DNA from: Combretum micranthum
Taxonomy: Eukaryota > Streptophyta > Magnoliopsida > Myrtales > Combretaceae
Reading direction: 5' to 3'
NCBI GenBank assembly: GCA_024138025.1
Contig: JAMXBD010002768.1
Location: 1 to 64,000, forward strand
DNA: 64,000 bases
The notes below the pieces were generated by a model. It saw nothing but the letters and a program-made list of their open reading frames with translations. It had not been told where the DNA came from and did no database searches. The translations under genes and the position numbers were made by a program. Below are positions 37,001 through 49,368 of the stretch, piece after piece; within the stretch, counting starts at the first letter, position 1; the number at the start of each line of letters is the position of its first letter.

Positions 37001-40000
37001 TAGAACTAATATAGTAGATGATGTAACAGCAAAGCACAACACCACAGAATCCTTACATAAGTTTGTTCTAACATCATACTACACATACTATGAAACATAA
37101 CAAAACCTTTATGTCTTGTACAAAGCACGACACCATGGAATCATTACATAAGTTTGTATCTACTCAACAAAAACATCAAGAATCCAATAGTTAAGTATGT
37201 GAACAGCCACCAATGAATTATGTTAGAACACTTGGTACTATACAGGACAATATCGCATCTCCACTTACAAAATGATACGGCAGTTGTGGAAGACCTACAA
37301 CTAATAGAATTTGTACGATAAATACAGACTCAAATGATATGCACTAATTTAGCCTGATGAATCTCTACCTTAGATTTAAACTTATAAATTTAAAATACAC
37401 ATCAATGAAACACCTCAAGAAAAGCAGTTGATTTTTTGGTATAAATATATATACCAGAGCAAATTATATGAAAATTTATGAAGATTACTTTTGTAGATAT
37501 TAAGCAGATCTTAGTTGAGATTGAACACAGAGATGATGAATCTGCATGAAATTGCAAGGATCATACGTGGAAAAAAAAAATGTGGTCATGAATTCAAACA
37601 AAGGATCTGTTTGGTTAGTGCTTTTTAGCAGATACAGATACTTTTTTCTAATAAATTGTTTATCAAGAAATAGATAAAAAAAAAAAAAAAAAAAAGTTAG
37701 CAGTTCTCATGAAAAGATCAAATAGATCAAATATAGATACAAATCGAATATATTTACACATATCGTTTTAATACAGATACAGATACAGATGAAAAACAAA
37801 CCATCCCAAAGACACAATACCCAAATATCCCTCATAAGATCAAAGACAGGATTAAACAGTTCAATAGAATATCTGCATGTCAGCATATGATGAATTACAC
37901 ACTGAGACACATTTTTTTATGGCAGCAATGGACTACGAGTGGCTTCACATAACTGCAAGGGCATTTCAAAACTAGAAGGCAAGGCATACGGGGATTTCAT
38001 TAATGCCTTACACATTCAATAGAATATCTGCATGTCAGCATATGATGAATTACACACTGAGATTCATTTTTTTATGGCAGGAATGTATGATGAGTGGCTT
38101 CACATAAATGCAAAGGCATTTCAAAACTAGAAGGCAAAGCATATGGGGATTTCATTAACGCCTTACACACCTTCACAGCTACTTTAAAGGACAAACCTTG
38201 AAGCACCTCTTAGGATATCGATGACACGAGATGGTTGAAGCAAATGGAATACAGGAGCAACAACAACCAAAAGAAAAAAGAAAGAAGAGGAAGGAAAAAA
38301 AGAGACAAGAAAAGCATTAAGAAAGCTCTTCATTTCTCTCTATGCACATAGATAACAAAGAAATGCCATCTCAAATTCCAATCTGAGTCTATACCTGGCC
38401 TCTTTCAGTAAAAAGCACAAGATTTTTTGGATCTGATGCCCATTCCACAAAAATATCATGAGAAAAACCTGCTTCTAAGCTGCCCATCGATGCCAGCACA
38501 ACCTAAATTAAGTTGCAATAGTGAGGAACAAACAAATAGATCTGATGTAAGCAAGACATGTGAATGTGATTTCACCTTTGGACCAGCTGGAGCATTGTCA
38601 AGACCATCCTTATTGATTAGAAGAGTGACGTGCCTGCAAATCGAAAAAGTTATAGGATCATCAGCACTAAAAAGAATGCAACTTAAAGGGCAGTTATACA
38701 GAAAAAGTCACTTACTTTAGAAGAAAAGCATTATCACGTGTGTGCTCAAATGACTTTGCAATGCTATCACTCATCCATTCAAGGAAACTTTTTGCAAACT
38801 CAATGGTGCTTGATGCAACATATGTGAGAAAAAAAACAGGATGGTTCAGAGCATTCTGCAGTCAGCATAACAATTACAATCGGACATTGTTCACAAAGCT
38901 AAGATCAGAATTAGCAAATACAGAATCGAATTAGCCAAAGTTACCTCTTCCAATATCAGGATAAGTTCCAATACTCGTCCAGCAGTGTCAACAGGTATTA
39001 GCACATTTCCACCTGCTTCTAGAGTTTTTCTAATAGTATCTAAGCCACAGTACAAGAAATAAAGAAAGAAGTTTAAGTCTTCATATGGTGAAAGCAAAGA
39101 TCTCCTAACACGGTAGTTAGCGAATGAAGGGGAAAGAGGCTTCAAAATCTGCATACGATGAACTAAAAAGTGCTACCTATGAATCCTCTTTCTCGTTGTT
39201 TAGTAGGAAGCTGATTGTTCAAAGAATTATAAGCATCTGTAATTAAGACGGCAGGCCGGACGAAGGATTCAAGAACAGTCCCATTTAGATGCCTGATAAG
39301 ATATTACACCAGTCATTGCCAAATCAAAGTTGTTGCTTCAGAATTTTAATGTCTACATGTAATTTTAGGACAGGAACTTGCTAAGAGCTTCTACTTTTCT
39401 TTCCGGTGATTGAAGTCCACAGCATATAGAACATCTTCTCCATCCTTTGTTATTTTCCATATGGTGCCTCCCAGTAGATGCCCAGCAACATGTGGAGAAA
39501 TCACAATCCCTTCACCTTTTCCTGCCAAGATAAAAAGTATAACCATAAAAGAAAAGAAGGCATACATGTGGAAAGAGTTATGTCTTATCTAACCATCTCA
39601 CTCAAACACTTCAAGTGATGCCAATGTAATTCGGTCCACCTATCACTGAGAAGGAGCTAAAAGCAGGAGTGGATGGGCTTTCTTTTTCTCAATAAGTTTT
39701 AACTATTGAATGACACACGCTATATATTTTCAGCTGTAGCAATATTAACATATGTATTTTCTCCTTAGTGGACCCTAACTGATCTTGCTTCTCAATTTAA
39801 GTAAGTTTCAGTTCTAGTAAAGCACTTGATGATCAAAATGCCTACCCGAAAGATGGTGATTCTGAGAATATGTTAGCCTGGTCACATTCTGAAATGCTGA
39901 ATCAATATCATCGGGGTGAACAAATCAAATTCCGATACTTGCTGCAAAATAAACGATTGCATTAAGATGATTTTCAATTCATTACAAAGGCCATTAAAAA

Positions 40001-42033
40001 AAAATAAAAAAAAGCTTATAAATGACCAATACTATAGCATCACAACTGAAATGATATGCTCATGACTGCTCCAGAACTTGTAACTTTATGTAGCACAAGC
40101 AGAAATGTCAACAAGAGATTGGTTGTGCTCATACCAAAAGCAATCAAAGTTTAAGGGGGATAAAATAAGATGATTCCCCATTTGACATAGCGAACAGAGC
40201 ATAAGGTAATTGACAACCAATACAAGAAAATGCTAATAAACAAAGCAGTGCAATAACTAGAAAAACAGATATTCGGACAAACTAACCATTTAGGCATTCC
40301 AAATCTGGTCAAACCAAGTCTAACTATGAAAAATTTTTCAATAGAGACCTGCCTCTGAAAAGGTCCTTCAGAATAAAAATTCAGTCCTTTTTCCAATGAT
40401 GGACCTCCAAGACTCACATCACCGCATAGAAGCGCAATTTTCATCTCAAAATGTCCAAAAATTTTGGCTAAAATTCTCAGCCCAGGAATCAACATTCTGA
40501 AATCGACTCCATTCCACCAAATGTCAATCTCCATGACTCCATTCAACCAAACTAATCCACATTATGCAAACCAAAACTCCAAACCCTATCTAACATTTCT
40601 TGTCTCACAATCTACATTTTGGAAAAGGTAACTTACTTTTCTAGAAAGATACCAACCGCATAACATGTAGCCTGCTTCGTAAGCGATTATTTTAAGGAAG
40701 TATTTACTTCATATATATATGCAAACCTTGAACAGGCACCCCATGAATCAAATTCTACTCCTTTCCTCCAATTATCAATTTCCTTGTTCCATGTTGTCCA
40801 AACTAATCCAAATTGTGCATATCCAGCGCTCCAAAATCCTAGCTACAGCTTCTCATCACAGAAACTAAGTTTTGAAAGTAATTTATCTTATTCACTAAAT
40901 ACCAACCATACATAGCAAGCAGACTACTTTCCAAGCAATTAATTCTCAGAATTTTCACTACTTGAATAGTCACACTCCAACACCTAACCATCTTTGTTTC
41001 AACCAGACTAATCCACACTATTCACATTCAAAATCCAAAATCCCTAGCTGACGGTTCTTGTCCCAGACTCTTCGTTCCAGGATTAGTAATTGCCTTTTTC
41101 AAGTGATAATCACCATGCAAAGCAGGTAGCCTACTTGCCGATCAATTATTTAAGAAAATTTTCACTACATGTATATTCATTTACTGCTAAAGAAAGCACT
41201 TTACTGATAAAATTCTACTGCTTTCCCATTATCAATTTCCACAGCTATACTAAGTCACAGTACGCACGTTTGAAAACGCCAAACCCTAGCAAACAGTGCC
41301 TGAAACACTATATCTACATCAATCGTAATTAAACATCAGCATACCTTTCGCAAGTAATACTGATCATACATAGTGAGTTACACTAAGCCATAATATGCAC
41401 ATTTGAAAACTCCAAACTCTAGCGAACAGTTGCTGAACCACTATATGTCTACAACAATCATAATTAAACTCAGCACAACTTTTGCGAATAATACTTACAA
41501 TACATAGTGAGTTAAACTAAACCACAATATGCACATTAGAAAATTCCGAACCCTAGCTAAAAGTTCCTCAATCACAATATCCACCTCAACTGTAATTGAA
41601 CTTCGGCATACCTTCCGCGAGTAATACTGATCGTACATAGTGAGTATTCCGAATCTATAAACCGGTTCTGTCGCGAAAACCGGAGCCGAAAGTCCGAACT
41701 GTTTCATAGCATAAGGAAGAGCTCCTAAGTGAAGCGTATCGGGATGCGATAACAGTACCGCATCTATCTTCGAAGCAACTCTGCAACACAGCATTGGAAT
41801 TTCAGTTATAATAAATTCAATCATCATTAGGTCATGAAATGAAACAGAGAGAGAAAAAGAGAGCGGAGAGAGAGACAGAGAGACCTGGAGAGAGGTTGAA
41901 GGAGAGAAGTGTCGAAGTGGTCGTTCCAACCGCAATCGATTAAGAAGTTGAAGCCGTCAATGGAAACAAGGTATGACAATGGATTTTCATTGTAGACGCC
42001 ACACAGCGGCGTTACCTGAACAGAAGTTCCCAT
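31056..42033 (-). CDS. CPSF100: CPSF100/CPSF2, cleavage and polyadenylation specificity factor subunit 2
   Basis: Eighteen exons: 41885-42033, 41612-41780, 39846-39941, 39395-39521, 39177-39292, 38945-39039, 38716-38855, 38576-38633, 38395-38502, 36617-36857, 36085-36269, 32849-32941, 32424-32521, 31908-32039, 31725-31769, 31474-31641, 31264-31338 and 31056-31157. Product about 732 residues, close to the 739 of Arabidopsis CPSF100. It opens [20 protein letters not shown] and ends [19 protein letters not shown]. The N-terminal half is a metallo-beta-lactamase/beta-CASP fold. The would-be zinc motif reads HPDTLH (from about residue 62), not HxHxDH, as in this catalytically inactive partner of the CPSF73 endonuclease. 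It acts in the nuclear complex that recognises the poly(A) signal and cuts pre-mRNA. Two sites each lack one base (exon 3 near 39913-39916; the exon 13 donor near 32421-32424). Exons 6/7 join about four residues short of the family. Introns are long, the largest about 3.1 kb. Confidence 0.95.
33166..33900. repeat. Triplicated 120-130-bp segment in a CPSF100 intron
   Basis: Unit 1 begins at about 33166 and unit 2 at 33296. Unit 3 begins at about 33417 and continues after the inserted MITE from 33786 to about 33900. All share AATCTTAGA.TAAGGG, TTGCAATTCTAGCACCTT, TTTGCTCTTCTC, AATAAGGAAG and GAGAATGA..GGCCAATCAAT. Units 1 and 2 differ by a small GGAAGAA-type indel. Confidence 0.88.
33432..33785. 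mobile_element. Tourist-like MITE, family A, copy 1, with TAA target duplication
   Basis: A 354-bp block splits the third copy of the intronic tandem repeat. The first two copies give the empty site: GACTAAGGG becomes GACTAA-[element]-TAAGGG. The 3-bp duplication (33429-33431 and 33786-33788) is therefore proven internally. The inverted termini CAGTCTGTTCACTT and CGGCCTGTTCACTT support a PIF/Harbinger-type (Tourist) MITE. A homologous copy lies at about 61221-61582. It sits in a 3.1-kb CPSF100 intron and has no coding capacity. Confidence 0.88.
34157..34178. repeat. (AG)n microsatellite
   Basis: A short uninterrupted AG run inside the large CPSF100 intron. Confidence 0.8.
37603..37810. mobile_element. 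Small MITE, family B, copy 3 (CPSF100 intron)
   Basis: This is the best-preserved member. It starts GGATCTGTTTGGTTAG and ends GAAAAACAAACCATCCCAAA, with inverted termini. It carries AGATACAGATACTTTTTTC, TAATAAATTGTTTATC, GCAGTTCTCATGAAAAGATC and CATATCGTTTTAATAC, all shared with the other copies. An A-tract lies near the centre. Confidence 0.7.
37860..38169. repeat. Tandem duplication, 155-bp unit, in a CPSF100 intron
   Basis: Unit 1 (37860-38014) and unit 2 (38015-38169) both begin TTCAATAGAATATCTGCATG. Both share CAGCATATGATGAATTACAC, GTGGCTTCACATAA and GGCATTTCAAAACTAGAAGG. They differ at a modest number of positions, so the duplication is fairly recent. Confidence 0.9.
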
Positions 42034-43479
42034 TCACTTCTCTCTCCCCTCTCTCTCTCTTGCCCGGTCTGCAATACACTGTGCTTGGATGATGGAAATT
42101 AAAGCAAATAATAAAATGATATGTGTTTGCAATGCTAATGGAATGATGAATTGAGTCGGACTGCTGGAGTTGAAAGTATTCTAAATTTAAAGAGAGGAGA
42201 AATGAGGGAAATTCCAAAAGAGAGAGTGAGAGAGATGGCTTATGATTTTAGTTTTTGGTATTAACTAAAGTAGAATTGGGCCGATACTTTTGAAACTAGG
42301 ACATAGAAATGTGTTGGGTACGAATCCAAACCCGGCTTGGATTAATGGTCTAGAACGGGCAGGTCTAGTCATATTATGGGTCTGCTTGTTTAGTTTTTAT
42401 CGATAGATATAAATACTTTTTTTAAATTTTTTATAAATTATTTATTAAAAAATAGATACAAATAAAAAAATTAGTAGTTCTCGTGAAAAAATTAAATAGA
42501 TTAAATATAAATAAAATATAGATTCAAATCAACCAAACAAACCCTATGTTTAAAAAAAAAAATCTAAGAAAAATAATATTAAATTACAATTTATAACATA
42601 TACATTTGATTTCTTTATCCATACCAAAAATTGCACCTATCAAATGCAATTTACCGATATATAGGAGTTTGAATATCGCATCTAGTAGATGTGATTTTTT
42701 CGTCAAATCTAAAAACACATTTGTTACACGTGATTCTGTATTAGTAATCTCATATTTAATTTTATGTCATTAGTATTTGTATCAACTCACATTAATAAAT
42801 GTGTGTGTAGTGTACAATTACAAATATAAGGTAAAAGAAGAAGAAGAAGTAACAATAAATTTAGAAAAAGGAAATCTTGATCGTTGCTATTTGACAAATA
42901 TGATTATGTTTCAAGCGTTCAATTTCATTAGGTTATTATTTAATTGTTCATCACATTATATTGATGAATATTATGTTCCAAAATATTTAATTTAAATTTA
43001 AATTAAGTTGTTATTTGAATTACGAGATATCAATACTTTTATAGTGAAGGAATTGATAGATGCATAGATTTTTATATTGTGGTCTAAATTATATGTGCAA
43101 GTAATGGGTAATTAAATGAAATTAAGATAAAAATCTTCAAGAAATTTTGAACAAGAGAATTTCTTTTATATATAAATAAGATTTCTTTATGTTTAATCAG
43201 AAAATAACATAGTATCATTGTATTACAATATATCAAAATTTTGAAGAAAAAAGGGTAAAAATCTTTGTAGGCCAACCCACTTAACACATCAATCAACGAG
43301 GGCTTGGACGGGCCAAAAATACTAGCCTAGCCTGCATTATAATACGAGTTAAAGCGGAGGTGGGGTAATGTGATTGGCTCACATAACCTGCTTATACGAC
43401 TCTAATAATGATCAAAAGTAGTGAAAGGCTTGAGTAAGATATTGATAGGCATATTGATCATAGGTCCAATCAAAAGGGC
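42034..43479. other. CPSF100 upstream flank and AT-rich spacer
   Basis: The first 200 bp left to right should be the CPSF100 5' leader and promoter; they include CT/GA-rich tracts around 42043-42062. No clear TATA box is visible. A family-B MITE copy lies at 42378-42545. The rest is AT-rich with no gene recognised. Confidence 0.6.
42378..42545. mobile_element. Small MITE, family B, copy 4
   Basis: Starts GGGTCTGCTTGTTTAG and ends AACCAAACAAACCCTATG. The interior has GATAGATATAAATAC, AATTATTTATTAAAAAATAG and TTAGTAGTTCTCGTGAAAA, matching the copy at 37603 with a shortened centre. Confidence 0.65.
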
Positions 43480-46275
43480 AAGGCTTTTGCTATCAAGGGA
43501 GGAAAAAGGAAGGGAGAAGGATAGAGTTCAGGTGAGTAGATTAGTTAATTAAGTGTTTGAAGTGTGTATGGTATAAACACATTGCCTCACAAAGTCTTAA
43601 TCAACGTGTTATGGTGTCGAAGCTTGGAGTGTTAGTGCTAGATGTAGATAGTGCAAATGAGGATGAGGGTAAGGAGCCTTTAGGTGATTTAAGGAGACCG
43701 TTGAAGCATATGATAATGATTATGAGGCTGTTACATTTGGTGAATAAGCCAGGGGTAGTTTTTGAGCATTCTTTTGAGGAGAATTATGAGTATAACTTCA
43801 TTCATGAGAATGAATAATAAGATAATATTTTCCATAATGTCTTTAGGGTGAAGGGATAGTTGTGTGCTTTGATTGTGGATGGTTATTAAAATCACGATTT
43901 TACTATTTAGTGGAATATATAAAATTGATGGAATCGTAAAAAAATCATGTAAAATTGGTAAAATCATAAATGTACAAAACTTTACCTCTAAATTTGTAAT
44001 TTTACCTAAAATTTGTACCTAAACAATCTTGCATTCATTTTAATTTAGAAAAAAATATATAAAATCATGTACTCATAGAGTCATATATTTGACTCGCAAT
44101 TTCAACAATTATATATGTGGGTAATTTTATTAATGTGGTTATTGCATCTTTGGTGAATTTGTTGAAACAACTATTATACATTTCTAGCCATACAGGTTAC
44201 ACTAGTTGAAAGAGCCTTACTTGTTGCTCAACGAGGGTGCAAACTTATTACCATTGGAGATTGATACTGGAATGACATTCTATGTAATGCGTTATCCATG
44301 TGTACCTCACACATATTGTTGGCAAACCATAGATGTTTGATTGTTGAGTCCTTTGTGGTTGTTACTATAACACATGCACCTCCGTAAAACGATGGTGAAA
44401 GGGTAGTCTTGTAACTTATGATTCGTGAATACATGCAAGAGACTTAGTCTTAGATGACCATGGCAAATCATAATTCATTATTTATAGTGAAAAGTGAGTT
44501 GATCTAGGCTTTCTGTTCATGCGAACTTATGATCCTATTGCTTTCGACACTAAGTAGTCAAGCACCTATCTCTGAGGAGTTAAGGAGGTTGTTAGATGAT
44601 TTCCATTAAATATTTCTAGAGGTGTTGTCTATAGACTTTCTAATAGCACGTCAATCTAAAAGTATTAACTTATAGTTAGAGATGTCTTTTCCCTAGAGGC
44701 ATCTTTACCCAACTACTCAACTTGTTGCATGAATTCTAAAGTGTGGAAAAAAAAACTGAAGTGTCGAGTGAATAATTTGACAAGATATATGGAAAAAATA
44801 GTATAAGTTTATATACAATTCCTGCATTGTTAGTTCCCAATAAAGATAGCTTTTGAATGATGTGCATTAATAACCACACAATCAATTAAATCACTATTAT
44901 GTACTGATATCCATTCCAAGGTTCGATGACATGTTATATGAGCTATGTCGAGCATATATCTTCTCTAATATTGATTTGAAGAGTATATACCATTTAATTT
45001 GCATAAAGAAAGGTGATAAGTGGAGAAGGCCATTTAAGACAAGTCATAAGCTTTTTGATTGGGCAGCTATGTCATTTGGCCTATCAAATGCACTTTATAT
45101 GTTCTTGTACCTTATGCATCATGTCTTATGTAACTTCTTAAGTAAGTGTGCTATGGTGTAATTTGGTGATATATTGGTCCACATTTGGGATTGTCTAGCC
45201 ATGTTGATTATTAAGCTAATGATTGGTGTTCCAAGGGTTTGTTAAACTTTATAGGAATTTCAAAAGTGTACTTTTTTTCTCACCTAAAGTGATACTCTTA
45301 AGTTTTCTAGTATATGGTGAGGGAGTTAAAGTGGATGCTGAGAAGATCAAGGTTATACTTAAGTGGTTCATTCCATAGACAACAATTGATGTAAGAAGTT
45401 TTCATAGGCTTGCAATCTTTTATAGGCGATTTGTTCACATTTTTAGCAACATTGTAATCCCATTGACTGAACTTATCAAGATAAAATGTGGAATTTAAGT
45501 GAAATGAAAGGATACAAAAGAGCTTTGATGAGATTAATGAGAGATTTACCACAAAACTAGTGTTGGCTTTATTAGACTATGAAAAAGTCTTTGATTTAGA
45601 GTATAAGGAATGACGGTATAGAGGTAGGAGTTGTATTGCTACAACAGAGACAACTCATTGCATATTCTAGTGAAAAAATTATTGAAAATACCTTGAATTA
45701 CTCCATATTTGACAAAGAGTTCTACTCTTTGTTAGGTTACTGACCACATGGTAGCGCTGCCTATCAACCTAAGAATTCATTATTTACATTGATCGTGAGT
45801 TCTTGAAGTATTTAAAAGGGAAACAAAAGCTCTTCAAATTGCAAGCTAACTTGATAGTGTTTGTTGAAGGGTTTACATATGTAATCAAGTACAAGAAGCG
45901 ATATGATAATGCAGTTGTTAATGCACTCTCCTACAACTATGCTCTGTTTTGAGCTTTATTGTCTAGGTTGCTAGGCTTTAGTTTTTTGGTGAAAAATATG
46001 ATCAAGATGCTTATTCTATGCCCATTATGGCAAGATGTACAACTACTTCATCTGTTGATGGGTATTATCTTATTGATGTGTATCGCTTTAACTGTTCTAT
46101 GAGCAAATTGTTTATTCGAGAGGCTCATGCTAGTGTTTTGTAGAGTTATTTTAGCATAAATAGAATTTATGAGTTGTTGAGGGAGTGTTTTTATCTATTA
46201 GGGATGGACAAAAAAAAAACGGTGCTAAAGAGGTTGTATGGTGTGCAAGAAGGCTCATATAATAAAAGTAGTTGG
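43480..46275 (+). pseudogene. Decayed Ty3/gypsy retrotransposon pol fragment
   Basis: Many stops and frameshifts, but the domain order is readable. An RT leader has INNHTINKITI-like sequence near 44868. RT follows at about 44928-45190 (IFSNIDLKSIYHL, FDWAAMSFGLSNA). The usual YFDD box is FGD (about 45161-45170), so a catalytic aspartate is lost. RNase H lies at about 45630-45950 (RQLIAYSSEKI, YSIFDKEFYSLL, then REFLKYLKGKQKLF, FTYVIKYKK). Next is the integrase zinc-finger region at about 46060-46275 (LFIREAHASVL). A gag/protease-like stretch upstream (about 43480-44450) is too eroded to be sure of. No LTRs were found on either side. An inert relic. Confidence 0.85.
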
Positions 46276-46747
46276 GAAATACTATTTGTCACTACCTATT
46301 TTAGTAACTTGCTTAATTACCATTCTACCCTCTTATATTGTATTAACTCTTACGGTTAATTAAGTAAGCTAACTATTCATCTCCTAAAAAAATAAATTCC
46401 AAACAAATTACTAAGATATGCCTAGCTATTTTATCACATTAAAGGTATTTTATTAATCTTACTTAAAAAATATTTAACATGTTTTAAGAAGCAACTATTC
46501 CTTTTATTACAACCACACTTATCATTTTATTTTTCTTATTGTTTTAAGCACAAATAAAAATAAAGATATACACATATGGAAATAGATTTGACATAAGTTT
46601 AAGCCTAGATGATATGATGTTCATGAAATTATAGCCTTGCGAGCTGCCTAAAAGATATTATAGCCTTTATCTAACAGTGAAACATGTGGAGGGAAACGCT
46701 TGTGAGTTAGAGTTGTCTCCATATTGGAAAATTCATAATATTTTTTT

Positions 46748-47026
46748 AAGGTTAATGTCACAAATGGTACTTAATTTTTGACAAAATATTCAATTAGGTA
46801 TCTTAACTATGAAATTGATTATTTTAGTACCTGAAAGATTTTTTTGTGCATGTCAATAATACTTCTATTAAGTTCTTTCAGGTATCAAATTCATCAATTT
46901 CAAAGTTTTTCCAAGTACTAAATTGATCAATTTTAAAGTTCAAGTACTAAATTGATCAATTTCAAAGTTTAGATACCTAATTACGGATTTTGCTGAGTTT
47001 AGGTATCATTCGTGATATTAACCTTA
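46748..47026. mobile_element. Foldback MITE-like element, about 280 bp
   Basis: The left end AAGGTTAATGTCACAAATGG is the inverted counterpart of the right end, which read inward is AAGGTTAATATCACGAATG. Similarity continues for about 90 bp (ATTAGGTATCT..AACT.TGAAATTGAT). AAATTGATCAATTT recurs in the right arm. It is overall a near-complete hairpin with no coding region. The GGTTAAT start resembles MULE-type MITE ends. A target duplication is unclear in the T-rich flanks. Confidence 0.75.
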
Positions 47027-48109
47027 TTTTTTATACATTAGTCTCAAAATTAACTCATGTAACTAACATTTTTTTTTTTTTTTGGACTCCAAGCAAATTA
47101 GAGTCATTCTCTCTCGCAATGCTTCTTCTAATACTTAGATACAATGATTATTACTCAAGAGGGATAGTATAGACTTTAATTAAGTCTTTGTGTAATGGTG
47201 TTAGTTGCCCCTATAAGACAATATATGAGGGATTAGACTTAGTTTCAATATCTATATCCTCGTTATAACTTTAAGACAAGTTATCTTTCATGGCAGAAAG
47301 TAAAATGTAACAACGGAGACTAAAAGAACAATGAAAGTGTCATTTAAACACAAGGACTACTATTCATTGACAAGCAAAAAAAAGGTATAGTTATTGTTCA
47401 CAAACTTACATGTATGTGGCTAAGCAAATGTACAAGATACATGAAACCTTACTAGAAAATACTTAAGAGAAGGGATGGATTAAGTATTTCACCTAAAGGC
47501 TCAAACAATAATTTTTGTGCAATAGATCAATTTAAACTTATATAACAGTAGATATGGCGATAATATAGTACTATAAGGAATATCAAAGAGATAGGGAAAG
47601 AAGATTCAAGCTTAGATATAACGTAGAGTTCGACTCGCTTCCTAATCTCTACGATTACCCAATCACCTCCAATAGACAACTTCATACACAATATTAATTC
47701 AAGAGCACACAAACTCAAATAGAGTAGTATACAAATTACAACCCTCAAGAAATAAATAATTTCCTCTCTTTTATAGTGCTCTCTTATAGATAACAAAAAT
47801 AAGAACAAAGCACTAATTTACTTTTCTCTTTCTTTGCATATTTTGCAAAATAATGAACAATAGTACAAAAAATTATGAGAGGATATCTGATTTGTTTATT
47901 TATGAATGAAAGCTCTTAAAACTTTTTTTAATCTCTTAAGGAACGTGTATTAATATATTTTAAAAGTTTAAATGCCTGTTGGAGATAACATTTAACAGAC
48001 GACAAACATTAAATGTGCACAACAATCATTTTATAAACCTATCAACTTGTTCGTGTAACTTTCAATCGGCTTGCCCATTATAAAGATTGAATGGGCTTTA
48101 AAAAAAAAA

Positions 48110-48350
48110 AAGTCGTGCCTTGGATCTTGCCGCATTGTGCCTTGATTTAAACTCGTTGCACCTTGGATTTTGCCATGCCTTAGTTCCTGTTGTGCCTTGG
48201 ATTTACATCCCGATCAAGATTGTGTTATTTGAATTCATTACACCTTGATTTGAACTTGTTGTGCCTTAGATTTACACCTCAATCAAAACTATGCTATTCG
48301 AACTCGTCGTGCCTTAATTTGAACTTGTTGCGCCCTCGATGAAAGCCGTT
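48110..48350. repeat. Degenerate interspersed repeat based on GTGCCTTGGATTT
   Basis: GTGCCTTGGATTT-type segments alternate with GAACTCGTTG-type segments at least six times over about 240 bp. Spacing is irregular at 20-60 bp, and it also contains two CAATCAA.A..TGT.TT segments. It looks like an old minisatellite; function unknown. Confidence 0.55.
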
Positions 48351-48766
48351 ATCAAGGCTAAAGCATGTTGATTTTGTACCTGCTTGCTGGTCCAATTAAC
48401 ACATGCACAATCATAGAGAACAACCCACAAACAATAATATATTCTAGCATGTTGTTTATCCAAGTTGTTTGATTAATCAAGTGCAATTCAACACAATCGC
48501 GTAGTTAATTGTGCAATTAATTTCTTCATCAAAAGTTGAGCACATTGGTTCAACAATATGTAGTATTGAACCTTTGATGAAAATACTAATTTTGTAACCT
48601 CTAAATACATTACAATGTAAAATAGCAGGAATATAATAGCATAATGAAAGAAAAAGATATATATATATATATATATTATCTTCGCCACTTAAAATTTTGT
48701 TCCTTTAACGTTCATTAGAGATTGACTATTTTGAATGAGTCTTTGTTACTTATAATACCTCATAAA

Positions 48767-49151
48767 ATAATAATGGTCAAATCACATCAAAATGTACTAG
48801 CATTTGAGGATGAGTTCGTTTAATATATTAATATTTTGAATGGTAAAAAAAAAGTATTGGTATTTAAAGATAAATTCACTTGAGGTATCAACATTTCAAG
48901 TGGTTAAAAAGAAAATTAACGTTTTGTAAAATAGGTCAAAAAAGGTATCCATAATTGATTGTTAATGAAATTTAAGGAGAAATAATTAAAAAATAATCCA
49001 AACGTTGATACTTTAAATATACTTGTAAAATGTTTATATCTTATATGATTCATGTTGTAAAACGTTGATTCCTTTTTTAATAAATTGAAATGTTGATACC
49101 TTAAATAAACTTACTCTTAGGTATCGATATCTTTAAAGTAATTTACCCCAA
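48767..49151. mobile_element. Foldback MITE related to the one in the satellite
   Basis: The right end read inward begins GGGGTAAATTACTTTAAAGA and continues with AAGTTTATTTAAGGTATC. The left arm has GATAAATTCACTTGAGGTATC and CAAGTGGTTAAAAAG, matching both its own right arm and the 16459-16764 element. The left arm appears partly duplicated (a second GGATGAGTTCGTTTAA segment at about 48806-48825). Older and less regular than the satellite copy. Confidence 0.65.
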
Positions 49152-49178
49152 ATCATAATATCATAAGCACATTAAGAA

Positions 49179-49368
49179 GATTTGTTTAGATTATCTATTT
49201 TTCATCTGTATTTGAAATTATATATTATCTACATTTGAGACTAATCTATATTTGGTTTGTATTTGATTTATGTGATTTGTGTATGAATAACTAAGTCTCC
49301 CATGTTTTCCCATCTAACACTTAACACAAACAAACACAAAACAGATGGAAAACATACAAACTAAATCT
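49179..49368. mobile_element. Small MITE, possible family B copy 5 (degenerate)
   Basis: Starts TTTGTTTAGATTATC and has TTTTTCATCTGTATTTG, then ends AACAGATGGAAAACATACAA, the inverted counterpart. The arms resemble family B. The centre does not align well. Confidence 0.5.

Larger units (their letters stand above)
46276..48766. other. AT-rich spacer with foldback element and degenerate repeat
   Basis: No gene seen. It contains a foldback element at 46748-47026 and a degenerate short repeat at about 48110-48350, both listed separately, plus T-runs and an (AT)n tract at about 48658-48676. Confidence 0.6.

Noticed and set aside
43557..43817. 86-codon plus-strand frame as a separate gene
   Set aside because: It sits at the start of the decayed gypsy element, has a gag-like acidic composition and lacks gene structure. 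It is better read as part of the relic.
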